Shown here one piece after another: positions 38,321-45,803 of a stretch of 62,440 nt of DNA. Position numbers and translations under genes: made by a program. The notes under the pieces are model-generated. The model ran no database searches, had not been told where the DNA came from, and saw nothing but the letters and a program-made list of their open reading frames with translations. This DNA comes from an uncultured Bacteroidia bacterium (GTDB taxonomy: Bacteria > Bacteroidota > Bacteroidia > Bacteroidales > F082). Location of the stretch: positions 1-62,440 of the forward strand of contig CACZZO010000018.1 of assembly GCA_902785755.1 (NCBI GenBank), written 5' to 3'. Every line of letters starts with the position of its first letter. The first letter of the stretch is position 1.

Positions 38321-39667
38321 TTACCTTCTTTTGCCAAACAAAGCTTCAAAAATCAGAGCTATTGCGCCTATTCCAACGATAATATACTCTGCATAGAAAC
38401 AGATCAAGATTAAAACTGCTATCACCAAAACACCTAGAGCAATAATACCGGGTGTTATCTCGACATTGTTCGTTTGTGTCTTTCGCGGCTTTGTGTCATT
38501 GTCCCATAATTGCACCTTAGAAGTTGTCTTCCCCATTTTTCGCAAATCACATGTTTGCCAATACACGGCATTATAATATTCATCATAGAATTCTGATGGC
38601 ACTAGCACCTTTGTGTGTTGTTCTATTGATCCTTGGATCACTGGAGGGTGTCCTTTCATTGTTATTGTCAACCTATTACCCCAATAACCTTTCATAGTTC
38701 TCACAGAGGCAGGAATCGTAATACTTGTATATCCCCCACCGATTATAGAAGCATCAATTTCTTGAATGCTATTGGGGAACACAAAATCTGTCAAAGGATT
38801 GCCGCAAAATGCTTTTGCACCTATAGATTTAATTGATGATGGGAAGTTGATTGTTTTAATAGAACAATCAGTGAAAGCATATGCATCAATAGAAACTACG
38901 GAAAACGGGATGGCTACTGATTTCAGTTTATTACAATAAGCAAAGGCATGGTTTCCGATTGATTGTACTGAGCTTGGAATATCAACGCTCACTATTTCTC
39001 CGCAATGGCAAAATGCATATTCTTGTATTTTTGATACTCGAAACCATTTTCCATTATAAAGCACAAACGAAGGAATCTTCACTTTGCCTTCGGGTTCCCT
39101 AAATCCCTCCCAGCCAGAGAATACCAAATTAAATTTGCATCTTTTAGGACAAACCACATAAGCTTCATCGCCAAAAATCTTATAATAAAACCTGTTTTGC
39201 TCATTGTCAACCGAAACATCATAGTCGTTTGAAGATAATGGCATATTGCTTTGTGTAGATGCATTTGATGAAGTAGCAGTCAAGGAGTTAGAGGTATTGG
39301 TTGTGTTATTACTGGAAAATGAAGCAACTACATTTTTGTTATTATCAATGACTTCCCCACGAATCCTTTTCAAAGCTTCAGTATTATTCGGGTCAATCGC
39401 CAGCAACCCATACAAAGCAGCTTTCGCTTTATCCTTTTTCCCTTGCTTTTCGTATGCTGAAGCCAACAGCAAGTATGCTTTTTCAAAATGTTTGTCTGCT
39501 TCAATTGTCGCTTGAAAATACTCCATCGCCTCTACATACTTGCCTGCATCCAAAGACTTTTGCCCTTGCTCACAATAATCCGCAGCAGATATTTGAGGCT
39601 TTTTCGGCTCGGCTTTCGCCTCCGAATCCGATCCTTTATTCGAAAACCATTTTGAAAATATGCTCAT
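38321..39667 (-). CDS. TPR plus BspA-type leucine-rich-repeat membrane protein
   Basis: 448 residues. The N-terminal ~105 residues (MSIFSKWFSNKGSDSE, then TPR) are a close copy of the start of the 32335-32949 product. A Ser/Thr/Asn-rich linker leads to BspA-like LRR_5 repeats (about 210-360; IQEYAFCHCGEIVSVDIPSSV, IGNHAFAYCNKLKSVAIPFSV and so on), and the protein ends with two hydrophobic helices (ITPGIIALGVLVIAVLILICF and AEYIIVGIGAIALIFEALFG). It has no signal peptide, so the LRR domain is predicted cytoplasmic, which is unusual for BspA-type repeats. It could be the recognition component of the operon; this is inference. Confidence 0.8.
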   Translation of the reverse strand: MSIFSKWFSNKGSDSEAKAEPKKPQISAADYCEQGQKSLDAGKYVEAMEYFQATIEADKHFEKAYLLLASAYEKQGKKDKAKAALYGLLAIDPNNTEALKRIRGEVIDNNKNVVASFSSNNTTNTSNSLTATSSNASTQSNMPLSSNDYDVSVDNEQNRFYYKIFGDEAYVVCPKRCKFNLVFSGWEGFREPEGKVKIPSFVLYNGKWFRVSKIQEYAFCHCGEIVSVDIPSSVQSIGNHAFAYCNKLKSVAIPFSVVSIDAYAFTDCSIKTINFPSSIKSIGAKAFCGNPLTDFVFPNSIQEIDASIIGGGYTSITIPASVRTMKGYWGNRLTITMKGHPPVIQGSIEQHTKVLVPSEFYDEYYNAVYWQTCDLRKMGKTTSKVQLWDNDTKPRKTQTNNVEITPGIIALGVLVIAVLILICFYAEYIIVGIGAIALIFEALFGKRR

Positions 39668-39688
39668 TTTTTAATATGTTTTAAACTA

Positions 39689-40783
39689 TTACACACTTAC
39701 CATCGAAAGCAAATTTACCACAAACCAGCTATCAAATCCTTGAAACACCATCCGCTTTGAATTAGCGTCCTTCAGAACTTCTATACCATCGGAATATGGT
39801 GTGATACCAACCAATTTCTTGTATGGTATTTTCATGCCTTTTTCCGCTGAATAGAATATGAGGTTTTGATTAGTCACATACAAGTCGCCAACGGCTACTT
39901 TTTCCATATACTTGTGCTCAATGGGATGCCCTTTTGACCTACCGGTGTGATAATAAACCCCTTTCATCACCTTAAAGCTGAACCCTCCACTATTCCTGAC
40001 AAATTCTTTCTCTATCTTTTCCTGATAGAAAGTCACATTGTTGTATGTCCACAACAATGATTCATTTTTTCCTAAAAGCACAGGAAGTTGAACAAATGTG
40101 GAGGGCATTATGCCTTTGGAAAAATTCTTCAGGACCGTCATTTGACCCAGCTTTGCCAAATCTGTGTCCTGGTATTTTACAGGCAAATTATCGATGGGAA
40201 GCGAAAATGCCGAAGCAAAAAACCGTATCAATCCTTCTTCCTTATCGGTAAGGATGCCGTCTTTCATAAAATTCTCGGCCGCTTTGTTCAGCACATACAA
40301 ATATGCTTCGTTTTGTTCCTCGTGATTCATAGGAAGTACGGCCATTACCTCACGAATATTGCGCTTCACCTCGTTTTCAGTAGCTCCATCTGTGAAATAC
40401 GCCACCAAATGCCCTTTCACTACCTTTTGAGCCAATTTGCTTAATGTGTTATCCTTGTTCAAAACATTGTATGAAACATTCAACAGTTTCATCAAGCGAC
40501 TAACATTTTGTTCAACGGCGTGAGTAAATGGCCTATGTATGGCATCGACAAACTTGTCCAAGGCTTTTATGGCGCAATCCGTCCTCTCATCATCTGTTAT
40601 ATAGCCCTTATTCTGAATCCCATTAAAGCGTTCAACAAAGTCTTTGTCCGTTAGAGGTTTACATAAATATGAAAACAAGAAACCCTCCATTTCTTGGATT
40701 CCGTTTTCGTGTTGCTCTTCACATTCTTTGTGTTTCGTCAAGAACAATCCAACATCTTTTCCGCAGTACTTACATTTTCCCAT
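39689..40783 (-). CDS. Zinc-finger and PH-like domain protein, first gene of the island operon
   Basis: 364 residues from the ATG at 40783 (MGKCKYCGKDVGLFLTKHKECEEQH). The start holds a small zinc finger of C-x2-C-x11-H-x3-C form. Residues about 30-230 are helical and unrecognised, and the C-terminal ~130 residues (GRSKGHPIEHKYMEKVAVGDLYVT, then IPYKKLVGITPYSDGIEVL) resemble a bacterial PH/GRAM-like domain, often membrane-binding. It lies 21 bases before the TPR-LRR gene. It may sense a ligand or the membrane. Assignment of both end domains is tentative. Confidence 0.6.
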   Translation of the reverse strand: MGKCKYCGKDVGLFLTKHKECEEQHENGIQEMEGFLFSYLCKPLTDKDFVERFNGIQNKGYITDDERTDCAIKALDKFVDAIHRPFTHAVEQNVSRLMKLLNVSYNVLNKDNTLSKLAQKVVKGHLVAYFTDGATENEVKRNIREVMAVLPMNHEEQNEAYLYVLNKAAENFMKDGILTDKEEGLIRFFASAFSLPIDNLPVKYQDTDLAKLGQMTVLKNFSKGIMPSTFVQLPVLLGKNESLLWTYNNVTFYQEKIEKEFVRNSGGFSFKVMKGVYYHTGRSKGHPIEHKYMEKVAVGDLYVTNQNLIFYSAEKGMKIPYKKLVGITPYSDGIEVLKDANSKRMVFQGFDSWFVVNLLSMVSV

Positions 40784-40813
40784 TAGCAATGATTAGCCTC
40801 ATAAATAATGCCG

Positions 40814-40821
40814 CAAAGATA
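40814..40821 (-). promoter_or_regulatory. -7 promoter box of the nine-gene island operon
   Basis: TATCTTTG on the minus strand, 30 bases before the ATG at 40783. No well-spaced -33 box is seen. Confidence 0.45.
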
Positions 40822-40880
40822 CACAATCTTTTTCACAAAAAAAACTCAATATACAAACCCAAACATCCAAATCGGAACAG

Positions 40881-40934
40881 AATTGCACTTCGCGAGGTGC
40901 AATTTTAATCAAAAACTGCACTTTCCGAAGTGCA
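40881..40934. repeat. Two palindromes built on TTGCACTTC / GAAGTGCAA
   Basis: AATTGCACTTCG / CGAGGTGCAATT (40881-40904, one mismatch) and TGCACTT-TCCG-AAGTGCA (40917-40934) lie in the gap upstream of the island operon. They may be operator sites or interspersed palindromes. Confidence 0.6.
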
Positions 40935-40984
40935 ATTGCATAAAATTCATAGCCTCGTGTTTGGTTTCTTCGGCCAAAAACAGC

Positions 40985-41016
40985 CCGAGGGCACACCAGA
41001 ATTGGCATACCCTCGG
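40985..41016 (-). terminator. Terminator of the hydrogenase gene set
   Basis: Minus-strand stem CCGAGGG / CCCTCGG (41016-41010, 40991-40985) followed by GCTGTTTTTGG. Confidence 0.65.
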
Positions 41017-41041
41017 ACAATAATACAAAAATGAAATCTCA

Positions 41042-42472
41042 TTAAAACTCCGTCATTAGCTTTACGGTGTTGAAAATGGTCTTTTCCTTGGCCTCATTGC
41101 CGTATTTATCCACATCGACGACGTTGCGCGGGCTGTGGGTGATACACACCGGACCATTCAAGCAGCCCCCGTCGCAAGCCATGCCTTCGAAGAAGTTTTC
41201 GGTGGCCTTGTTGAATTTCAACTTGGTCAGGACGGCCTTACATTCGGCGATGCCGTTCATGGCGATGGGCTTCACGCCTTCCACGCCCATTTCCTTGGCC
41301 ACGTCGGCGATGCCTTTGGCGATGCCGCCCGACTTGGCGAAGATACGGCCGTAGTACGAAGCGTTGTTCAGTTCGGAGTCTTCCATCTGCGTGGTGTCGA
41401 TGCCACGAGCGTCAACGAAGGCTTGCAACTCCTCAAACGACATCACGCTGTCGATGGCACCACTGGTCTTTTCGAGCCTGTATTCCAACTTTTTGGAGGT
41501 GCAGGGACCGATGAAGACGACCTTGGCCGTCGGGTCGGATTTCTTGATGAGGCGGGCGGTTTCCACCATCGGCGACACCGAAGAGGAGATGTATTGCTTC
41601 AGTTCGGGGAAGTTTTTCTCCACGAAACTCACAAACGATGGACAGCAAGAAGTGGTCATCAGTTTTTTCTCGTTCCATTCTTGGGCCTCGCGATAGAGGG
41701 TGATGTCGGCACCAAGGGCGGCTTCCACAACGTGATGGAACCCCAATTTCCTGATGGCGGTCACCACCTGCGTGACGCGACCGAAGCGGCATTGGCTGAC
41801 TATGGCCGGCGCAATGACGGCATAGACCCTGTATTTCGTGTTGTTCTCCGATTTCTTCAAAATGTCGATGATGTCGAGCACCAACGACTTGTCGGAGATG
41901 GCACCGAAGGGGCATTTATAGACGCAAGCACCGCAGGAGATGCACTTCTCGTTGTCGATTTTGGCCTTCTTGTTCTCGTCGATGGAGATGGCCTTCACCT
42001 TGCAACTCACCATACAAGGGCGGTGTTGCAGAATGATGGCGGAGTAGGGGCAGGCTTGGGTGCATTTGCCGCACTCGATGCACTTGTCCTTATCGACGGT
42101 GGCGCGGTGGTTCACGATGGTGATGGCATCCTTGGGGCACACTTCTTTACAACTGTGTACCATACAGCCACGGCAAGCGGGCGTGACATAAATGCCGTCA
42201 ATCGGACATTCGTCGCAGGCGCTGTCGATGACCTCGATAACGTTGGGGTTGCTCTTGTCGCCGCCCATCGCCATCTGGATGCGGTCTTGCAGGATGGCGC
42301 GTTCCTTATAGATGCAACAGCGCGTTTCGGCTTTCGGACCGGGACTGAGCAACTTGGGCACTTCCATGTAGGCTTCCTCCAATCCACCTTCGTAGGCGCG
42401 TCGGATGATTTCTTTCAGCACTTTGTATTTGACGAGTTGTACGTCGGTGTCAAAAATCCTTTGTGAGTTCAT
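41042..42472 (-). CDS. [FeFe] hydrogenase, group-B-like monomeric enzyme
   Basis: 476 residues from the ATG at 42472 (MNSQRIFDTD). An N-terminal region has CDECPIDGIYVTPACRGC, followed by ferredoxin clusters CIECGKCTQACP (131-142) and CISCGACVYKCP (177-188). The H-cluster domain has TSCCPSF (274-280), FIGPCTSKK (320-328) and MACDGGCLNG (431-440), with all ligand cysteines and the proton-relay Cys kept. It is therefore predicted to be catalytic, probably ferredoxin-linked. It is the last gene of a set with a phosphatase and a sensory hydrogenase, 20 bases after the phosphatase stop. Confidence 0.87.
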   Translation of the reverse strand: MNSQRIFDTDVQLVKYKVLKEIIRRAYEGGLEEAYMEVPKLLSPGPKAETRCCIYKERAILQDRIQMAMGGDKSNPNVIEVIDSACDECPIDGIYVTPACRGCMVHSCKEVCPKDAITIVNHRATVDKDKCIECGKCTQACPYSAIILQHRPCMVSCKVKAISIDENKKAKIDNEKCISCGACVYKCPFGAISDKSLVLDIIDILKKSENNTKYRVYAVIAPAIVSQCRFGRVTQVVTAIRKLGFHHVVEAALGADITLYREAQEWNEKKLMTTSCCPSFVSFVEKNFPELKQYISSSVSPMVETARLIKKSDPTAKVVFIGPCTSKKLEYRLEKTSGAIDSVMSFEELQAFVDARGIDTTQMEDSELNNASYYGRIFAKSGGIAKGIADVAKEMGVEGVKPIAMNGIAECKAVLTKLKFNKATENFFEGMACDGGCLNGPVCITHSPRNVVDVDKYGNEAKEKTIFNTVKLMTEF

Positions 42473-42492
42473 CTTGTTTTGGGTAAAGGGGT

Positions 42493-43653
42493 TCAATAAT
42501 AATTCAACTCTACGATTTTGCCCACCTTGCGGAGGTCGGCGGCAATCTTCTCCACGATTTTCATCTTCATCGTCGTGTCGATGGGTAGCCCTTGGTGGGC
42601 CACATTGACGCTTTGCCCGACGAAAAAGGTGATGTGGGTGGCGCGTTCAAAGAGGTAGTCCGCGAGGAGCGAGGCGCCGTCTTTCTTGGTGAAAGTCTTG
42701 GGCGTGAGGTCGGTGATGGAGATGTATTTCTCCAGCATTTGCATCAGTCGGCGCAAGGTGAGCACGCCTTCGGTGGTCAGGTCGATGCCTTTGATGTAAC
42801 CGATGGGAGGCACTTCCTTGTCGGGGAAGTCGAAGCTGGTCTTCAATTCGGTTTTCAGGTGGCGTGCCACGATGGTGGAACTGGTGCCACCGCAAACGAT
42901 TTTCTTTGAAGGACCGGCCAAGAATTGCTCGATGTAAAAGTCGTCCTTTTCCTTATCGACGGGCGGACCAACCATAATGTTGACATCCAACCGCTTGCGA
43001 ATCTTGACGGCGGCCACGGTAGTGTCGTCGCCGGGTTTGTCGGCGTAGAGGTCGTTGCAGGCTGAAGCCAAAAGGCAAGCCACGGCCCGGGCCGACATAG
43101 AGCGCGTGATGTTGGCGTTGAGGTGCTCCATAATTTGGTCGCGTTCCCAGCCGAAGTTGAGGATTTGCCCGATGCCGGCGTGAATGGTGCCGTCGGACAT
43201 AACGATGATAATGTCGTCTTCCTCAAGGTTCAGGTCGGTGCGAAACACTTTCTTGCCACACACATCAAGTTCGGTACGCTCAAAGTTCTGGCACTGGCCG
43301 CGATGGTAGTAGATGGCCTCGGGGTTGTCGAACTCGAACATCACGCCTTTGCCTTCGGTATCGACGTGGATGATGGAGAAAGTGGAGTAGGCAACGCCGC
43401 GCTCCGAGCACACTGGCAACGTCTGGATGATGGTCTCGACACACTCATAGATGTCGATGTCGTTGGAAGCCATCGTGCAGAGGATTTTCGAGGTGAGCGT
43501 GGAGAGGATGTTTGCTTTCACGCCGCTGCCCAAACCGTCGGCCAAGACGAGCGTGGTGAAGTTGTCCTTAACGGTGCTGGCCACATTGTCGCCGCACAGT
43601 TCCTCGCCGACGTGGTTCAGCGAGGTGCATCCCGTTTCTAAACAAAGTTCCAT
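42493..43653 (-). CDS. SpoIIE-type PP2C phosphatase linked to hydrogenases
   Basis: 386 residues. The PP2C/SpoIIE signature is seen as TLVLADGLGSGVKANILS (near 32-49), a later IIVMSDGTIHAGIG and GDDTTVAAVKI, covering the metal-binding Asp residues. The start overlaps the stop of the PAS hydrogenase gene (TGATG), so the two are translationally coupled. Phosphatases of this class usually dephosphorylate STAS-domain regulators in partner-switching pathways; the RsbW-like kinase at 16090-16503 could be the opposing enzyme. The C-terminal ~150 residues are of unrecognised type. Confidence 0.85.
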   Translation of the reverse strand: MELCLETGCTSLNHVGEELCGDNVASTVKDNFTTLVLADGLGSGVKANILSTLTSKILCTMASNDIDIYECVETIIQTLPVCSERGVAYSTFSIIHVDTEGKGVMFEFDNPEAIYYHRGQCQNFERTELDVCGKKVFRTDLNLEEDDIIIVMSDGTIHAGIGQILNFGWERDQIMEHLNANITRSMSARAVACLLASACNDLYADKPGDDTTVAAVKIRKRLDVNIMVGPPVDKEKDDFYIEQFLAGPSKKIVCGGTSSTIVARHLKTELKTSFDFPDKEVPPIGYIKGIDLTTEGVLTLRRLMQMLEKYISITDLTPKTFTKKDGASLLADYLFERATHITFFVGQSVNVAHQGLPIDTTMKMKIVEKIAADLRKVGKIVELNYY

Positions 43654-45362
43654 CAGTTCTTCTTGTTTTCTTCGGTTAGGGTTTTCTTGAGTTTCAGCAA
43701 GGCCACCTTGGTTTCGGCTGTGGTTTCGCCCAATAGCGATGCAATCTCTTGAGCCACACGCATTTGCTTCTTGATAACCTCATCGGTAGTGGTCAAGGTT
43801 TCCATCTTCACCTTCATAATGCGGTTTTCGTAATCGACGGTATCGGTGACGTCTTTCAGGATGCCGAAAATGACATTTTGTCCAGCCAGATAGTTGATGG
43901 AAATGTCGACGTATTTCCCAGTGGTGGGTATGAGCGTCTGTTTGCAGCTGATGTGCTTCTTCTGCGTATAGGCGTTATAAAAGTCAATGGGGCTGAAGAA
44001 GTCGGCAGCAGGCCTTCCCTTGGCGTTGGGGTCGTCAATGCCCAAGAGTTCCCTGCCTTTATTGTTGATTTCCTGAATGTTGAGTTCCGAGTCGAGGACG
44101 ATGATACCTTCAGGACTGTTTTGGATAATCTCGAACGAAAGCGACTCGGCACGTTGGCGCATATAGGGCAGGCAGATTTCGATGTCGGCATAACCGTTGT
44201 AAACCGCCCAAGCCTTCTCGCGGCAGGTGGCATAGCCGCACGAGCCGCAATTCAGTTCGTCTTCGGGTTTCATCTTACCGGTCTGGTGCAGGATGGCCTC
44301 AATGTCGCGCTCGCTGGCGGCCAAACTGTGGCTGCGGAGGCGCGGATGAGCAGCCGCCAGACTTAAGTCGAGCGGGCTGTCGTCTTGCGGTCCGGTCAGG
44401 GCTTGCTTCTCGCGGCTGACGTATTTGCGCACGTCGGCAGTGGCCTTGATGGAGCCGCCCTCCTTGACCAAAGAGCAAGGTCCATTCACACAGGCGTCCA
44501 CGCAAAGGTTGATTTCCATCACAACGTGGTCGAGATGCTCGATGTTCTCCAAAGCCTCCACGCACTTCTTCGGGCCATCGACGGCGATGTATTCGTAGCC
44601 TTCGGGCAGCACGGGGAACGAGTTGATGATGCCTTGCGGTATCGGGTATTCCTTGGCGAGGTTGGGCGTGCCGTTTTTCTTGTTGAGGCAGAGATTGGTG
44701 ATTTCGTCGAGTTTGATGTTCTTCTCGTCGAAAAGTTTCACTACATCCTCAAAGGTCAAAACGTGGTCGATCAGGTGACATTCTTCGGCTTCGCGCTTCT
44801 TGGCGATGCAGGGACCGATGAAGACGATTCGAGCCTCGGGGTGTTGCTTCTTGATGATTTTGGCGTGGGCCACCATCGGCGAATCAACGGGGGCAAGGTA
44901 TTTGAGTGCCTTCGGGTAGTATTCCTGAATCATCCGGCAAGCGGCAGGGCAGGCCGAGGTGATGAAGTTGGTGAACTCGCCCGTCTTGAGCAGGCGTGCA
45001 TATTCCTTGGTGACGGCTTGGGCTCCCACGGCGGTCTCTTCCGCATCGGCGAAGCCCAACTTGGCCAAGGCCAATTTCATCACGCCAAAGTCGGTGAGGC
45101 CGAAACTCGAAATGAACGATGGCGCAACGCTGGCAATCACCTTGTCGGGACCGGCCAGCATTTGTTTCACTTCTTCCAATTCGCTATGGACAACCTTCGC
45201 GTTTTGCGGACAAGCCAACGTGCAGTGACCGCACAAGATGCAACGGTCTTCGATGATTTCGGCCTGATGGCCCTTGAAATCAATGGCTTTCACCGGACAT
45301 TCGCGAAGGCATTTGTAGCAATCTTTGCATCTCGCATTGCGAAACTCAAGATATTTCGACAT
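43653..45362 (-). CDS. Sensory [FeFe] hydrogenase with PAS domain (HydS-like)
   Basis: 569 residues. Two ferredoxin clusters (CKDCYKCLRECP, 12-23; CILCGHCTLACP, 41-52) precede the H-cluster domain with loops TSACPA (135-140), FIGPCIAKK (181-189) and LCVDACVNGPC (286-296). TSACP replaces TSCCP, so the proton-shuttle cysteine is missing, as in group C hydrogenases. An additional CxxC...C cluster (CGSCGYATC, 372-380) and a PAS domain (about 400-520, with SPEGIIVLDSEL) follow, then a coiled-coil end. Known group C enzymes act slowly and are thought to sense H2. It lies between a small ferredoxin and the SpoIIE phosphatase, its likely output. Confidence 0.87.
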   Translation of the reverse strand: MSKYLEFRNARCKDCYKCLRECPVKAIDFKGHQAEIIEDRCILCGHCTLACPQNAKVVHSELEEVKQMLAGPDKVIASVAPSFISSFGLTDFGVMKLALAKLGFADAEETAVGAQAVTKEYARLLKTGEFTNFITSACPAACRMIQEYYPKALKYLAPVDSPMVAHAKIIKKQHPEARIVFIGPCIAKKREAEECHLIDHVLTFEDVVKLFDEKNIKLDEITNLCLNKKNGTPNLAKEYPIPQGIINSFPVLPEGYEYIAVDGPKKCVEALENIEHLDHVVMEINLCVDACVNGPCSLVKEGGSIKATADVRKYVSREKQALTGPQDDSPLDLSLAAAHPRLRSHSLAASERDIEAILHQTGKMKPEDELNCGSCGYATCREKAWAVYNGYADIEICLPYMRQRAESLSFEIIQNSPEGIIVLDSELNIQEINNKGRELLGIDDPNAKGRPAADFFSPIDFYNAYTQKKHISCKQTLIPTTGKYVDISINYLAGQNVIFGILKDVTDTVDYENRIMKVKMETLTTTDEVIKKQMRVAQEIASLLGETTAETKVALLKLKKTLTEENKKN

Positions 45363-45374
45363 AATGACGGTGTT

Positions 45375-45674
45375 TTAGAGTTCAATCAGGGGATAGATTT
45401 CCTTCACGAAAAGTTCTTCGGCGTTGTCTTTGGTGACGTTGTGCAAAAGCAAGAAGCCGTCTTCGGCGCTGATGCTGGCCTTCTTCATCATATTTTCCGA
45501 AATGCCGTCGGTCTTCACGTTCACGCCCTTGGCGCAATGGCCGAGGCAGAAACTGGCCTGCAATTCGACGAGGTCTTCAACGTCATATTTCTTGAGGATG
45601 TCTTTCAAGGCTTGGATCACATCGTAGGAACCTTTCAGGTGGCAAGAACTGCCCACACATACTTTAATATTCAT
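45375..45674 (-). CDS. Small thioredoxin-fold [2Fe-2S] ferredoxin of the hydrogenase set
   Basis: 99 residues. The cluster cysteines are CVGSSC (6 and 11) and CLGHC (near 43-47). It is a clear paralogue of the ferredoxin that leads the nqr operon (about half of the residues shared, including SSCHL-GSYDVIQ and KKYDVEDL-EL-ASFC). It starts a minus-strand run and is 12 bases from the HydS-like gene. It is probably the electron carrier to or from the sensory hydrogenase. Confidence 0.83.
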   Translation of the reverse strand: MNIKVCVGSSCHLKGSYDVIQALKDILKKYDVEDLVELQASFCLGHCAKGVNVKTDGISENMMKKASISAEDGFLLLHNVTKDNAEELFVKEIYPLIEL

Positions 45675-45752
45675 TTTGGGTTAGTTTTAAGGGGTTGTTT
45701 GTTTTTGAACGGTATTTTCTTCTTTTTGTTGTATTGTTGCCTTGCCATTTTT

Positions 45753-45785
45753 GGCGGGCAGCCGTTTTTTTGTGGCCGCCCGCCC
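45753..45785. repeat. GC-rich hairpin between ferredoxin and alcohol dehydrogenase genes
   Basis: GGCGGGC...GCCCGCC with an A/T loop. There is no T-run on the minus strand after it, so it is not a classical terminator for the dehydrogenase gene. Nothing else is recognisable in the 129-base gap. Confidence 0.4.
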
Positions 45786-45803
45786 GTCGATGGCTATATC
45801 AAC

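Noticed and set aside
41135..42466. 443-codon open frame on the plus strand
   Set aside because: Antisense shadow of the group-B-like hydrogenase. Same composition bias, no recognisable domain.
45753..45785. Rho-independent terminator of the iron alcohol dehydrogenase gene
   Set aside because: The stem is strong, but the minus strand has no T-run after it.
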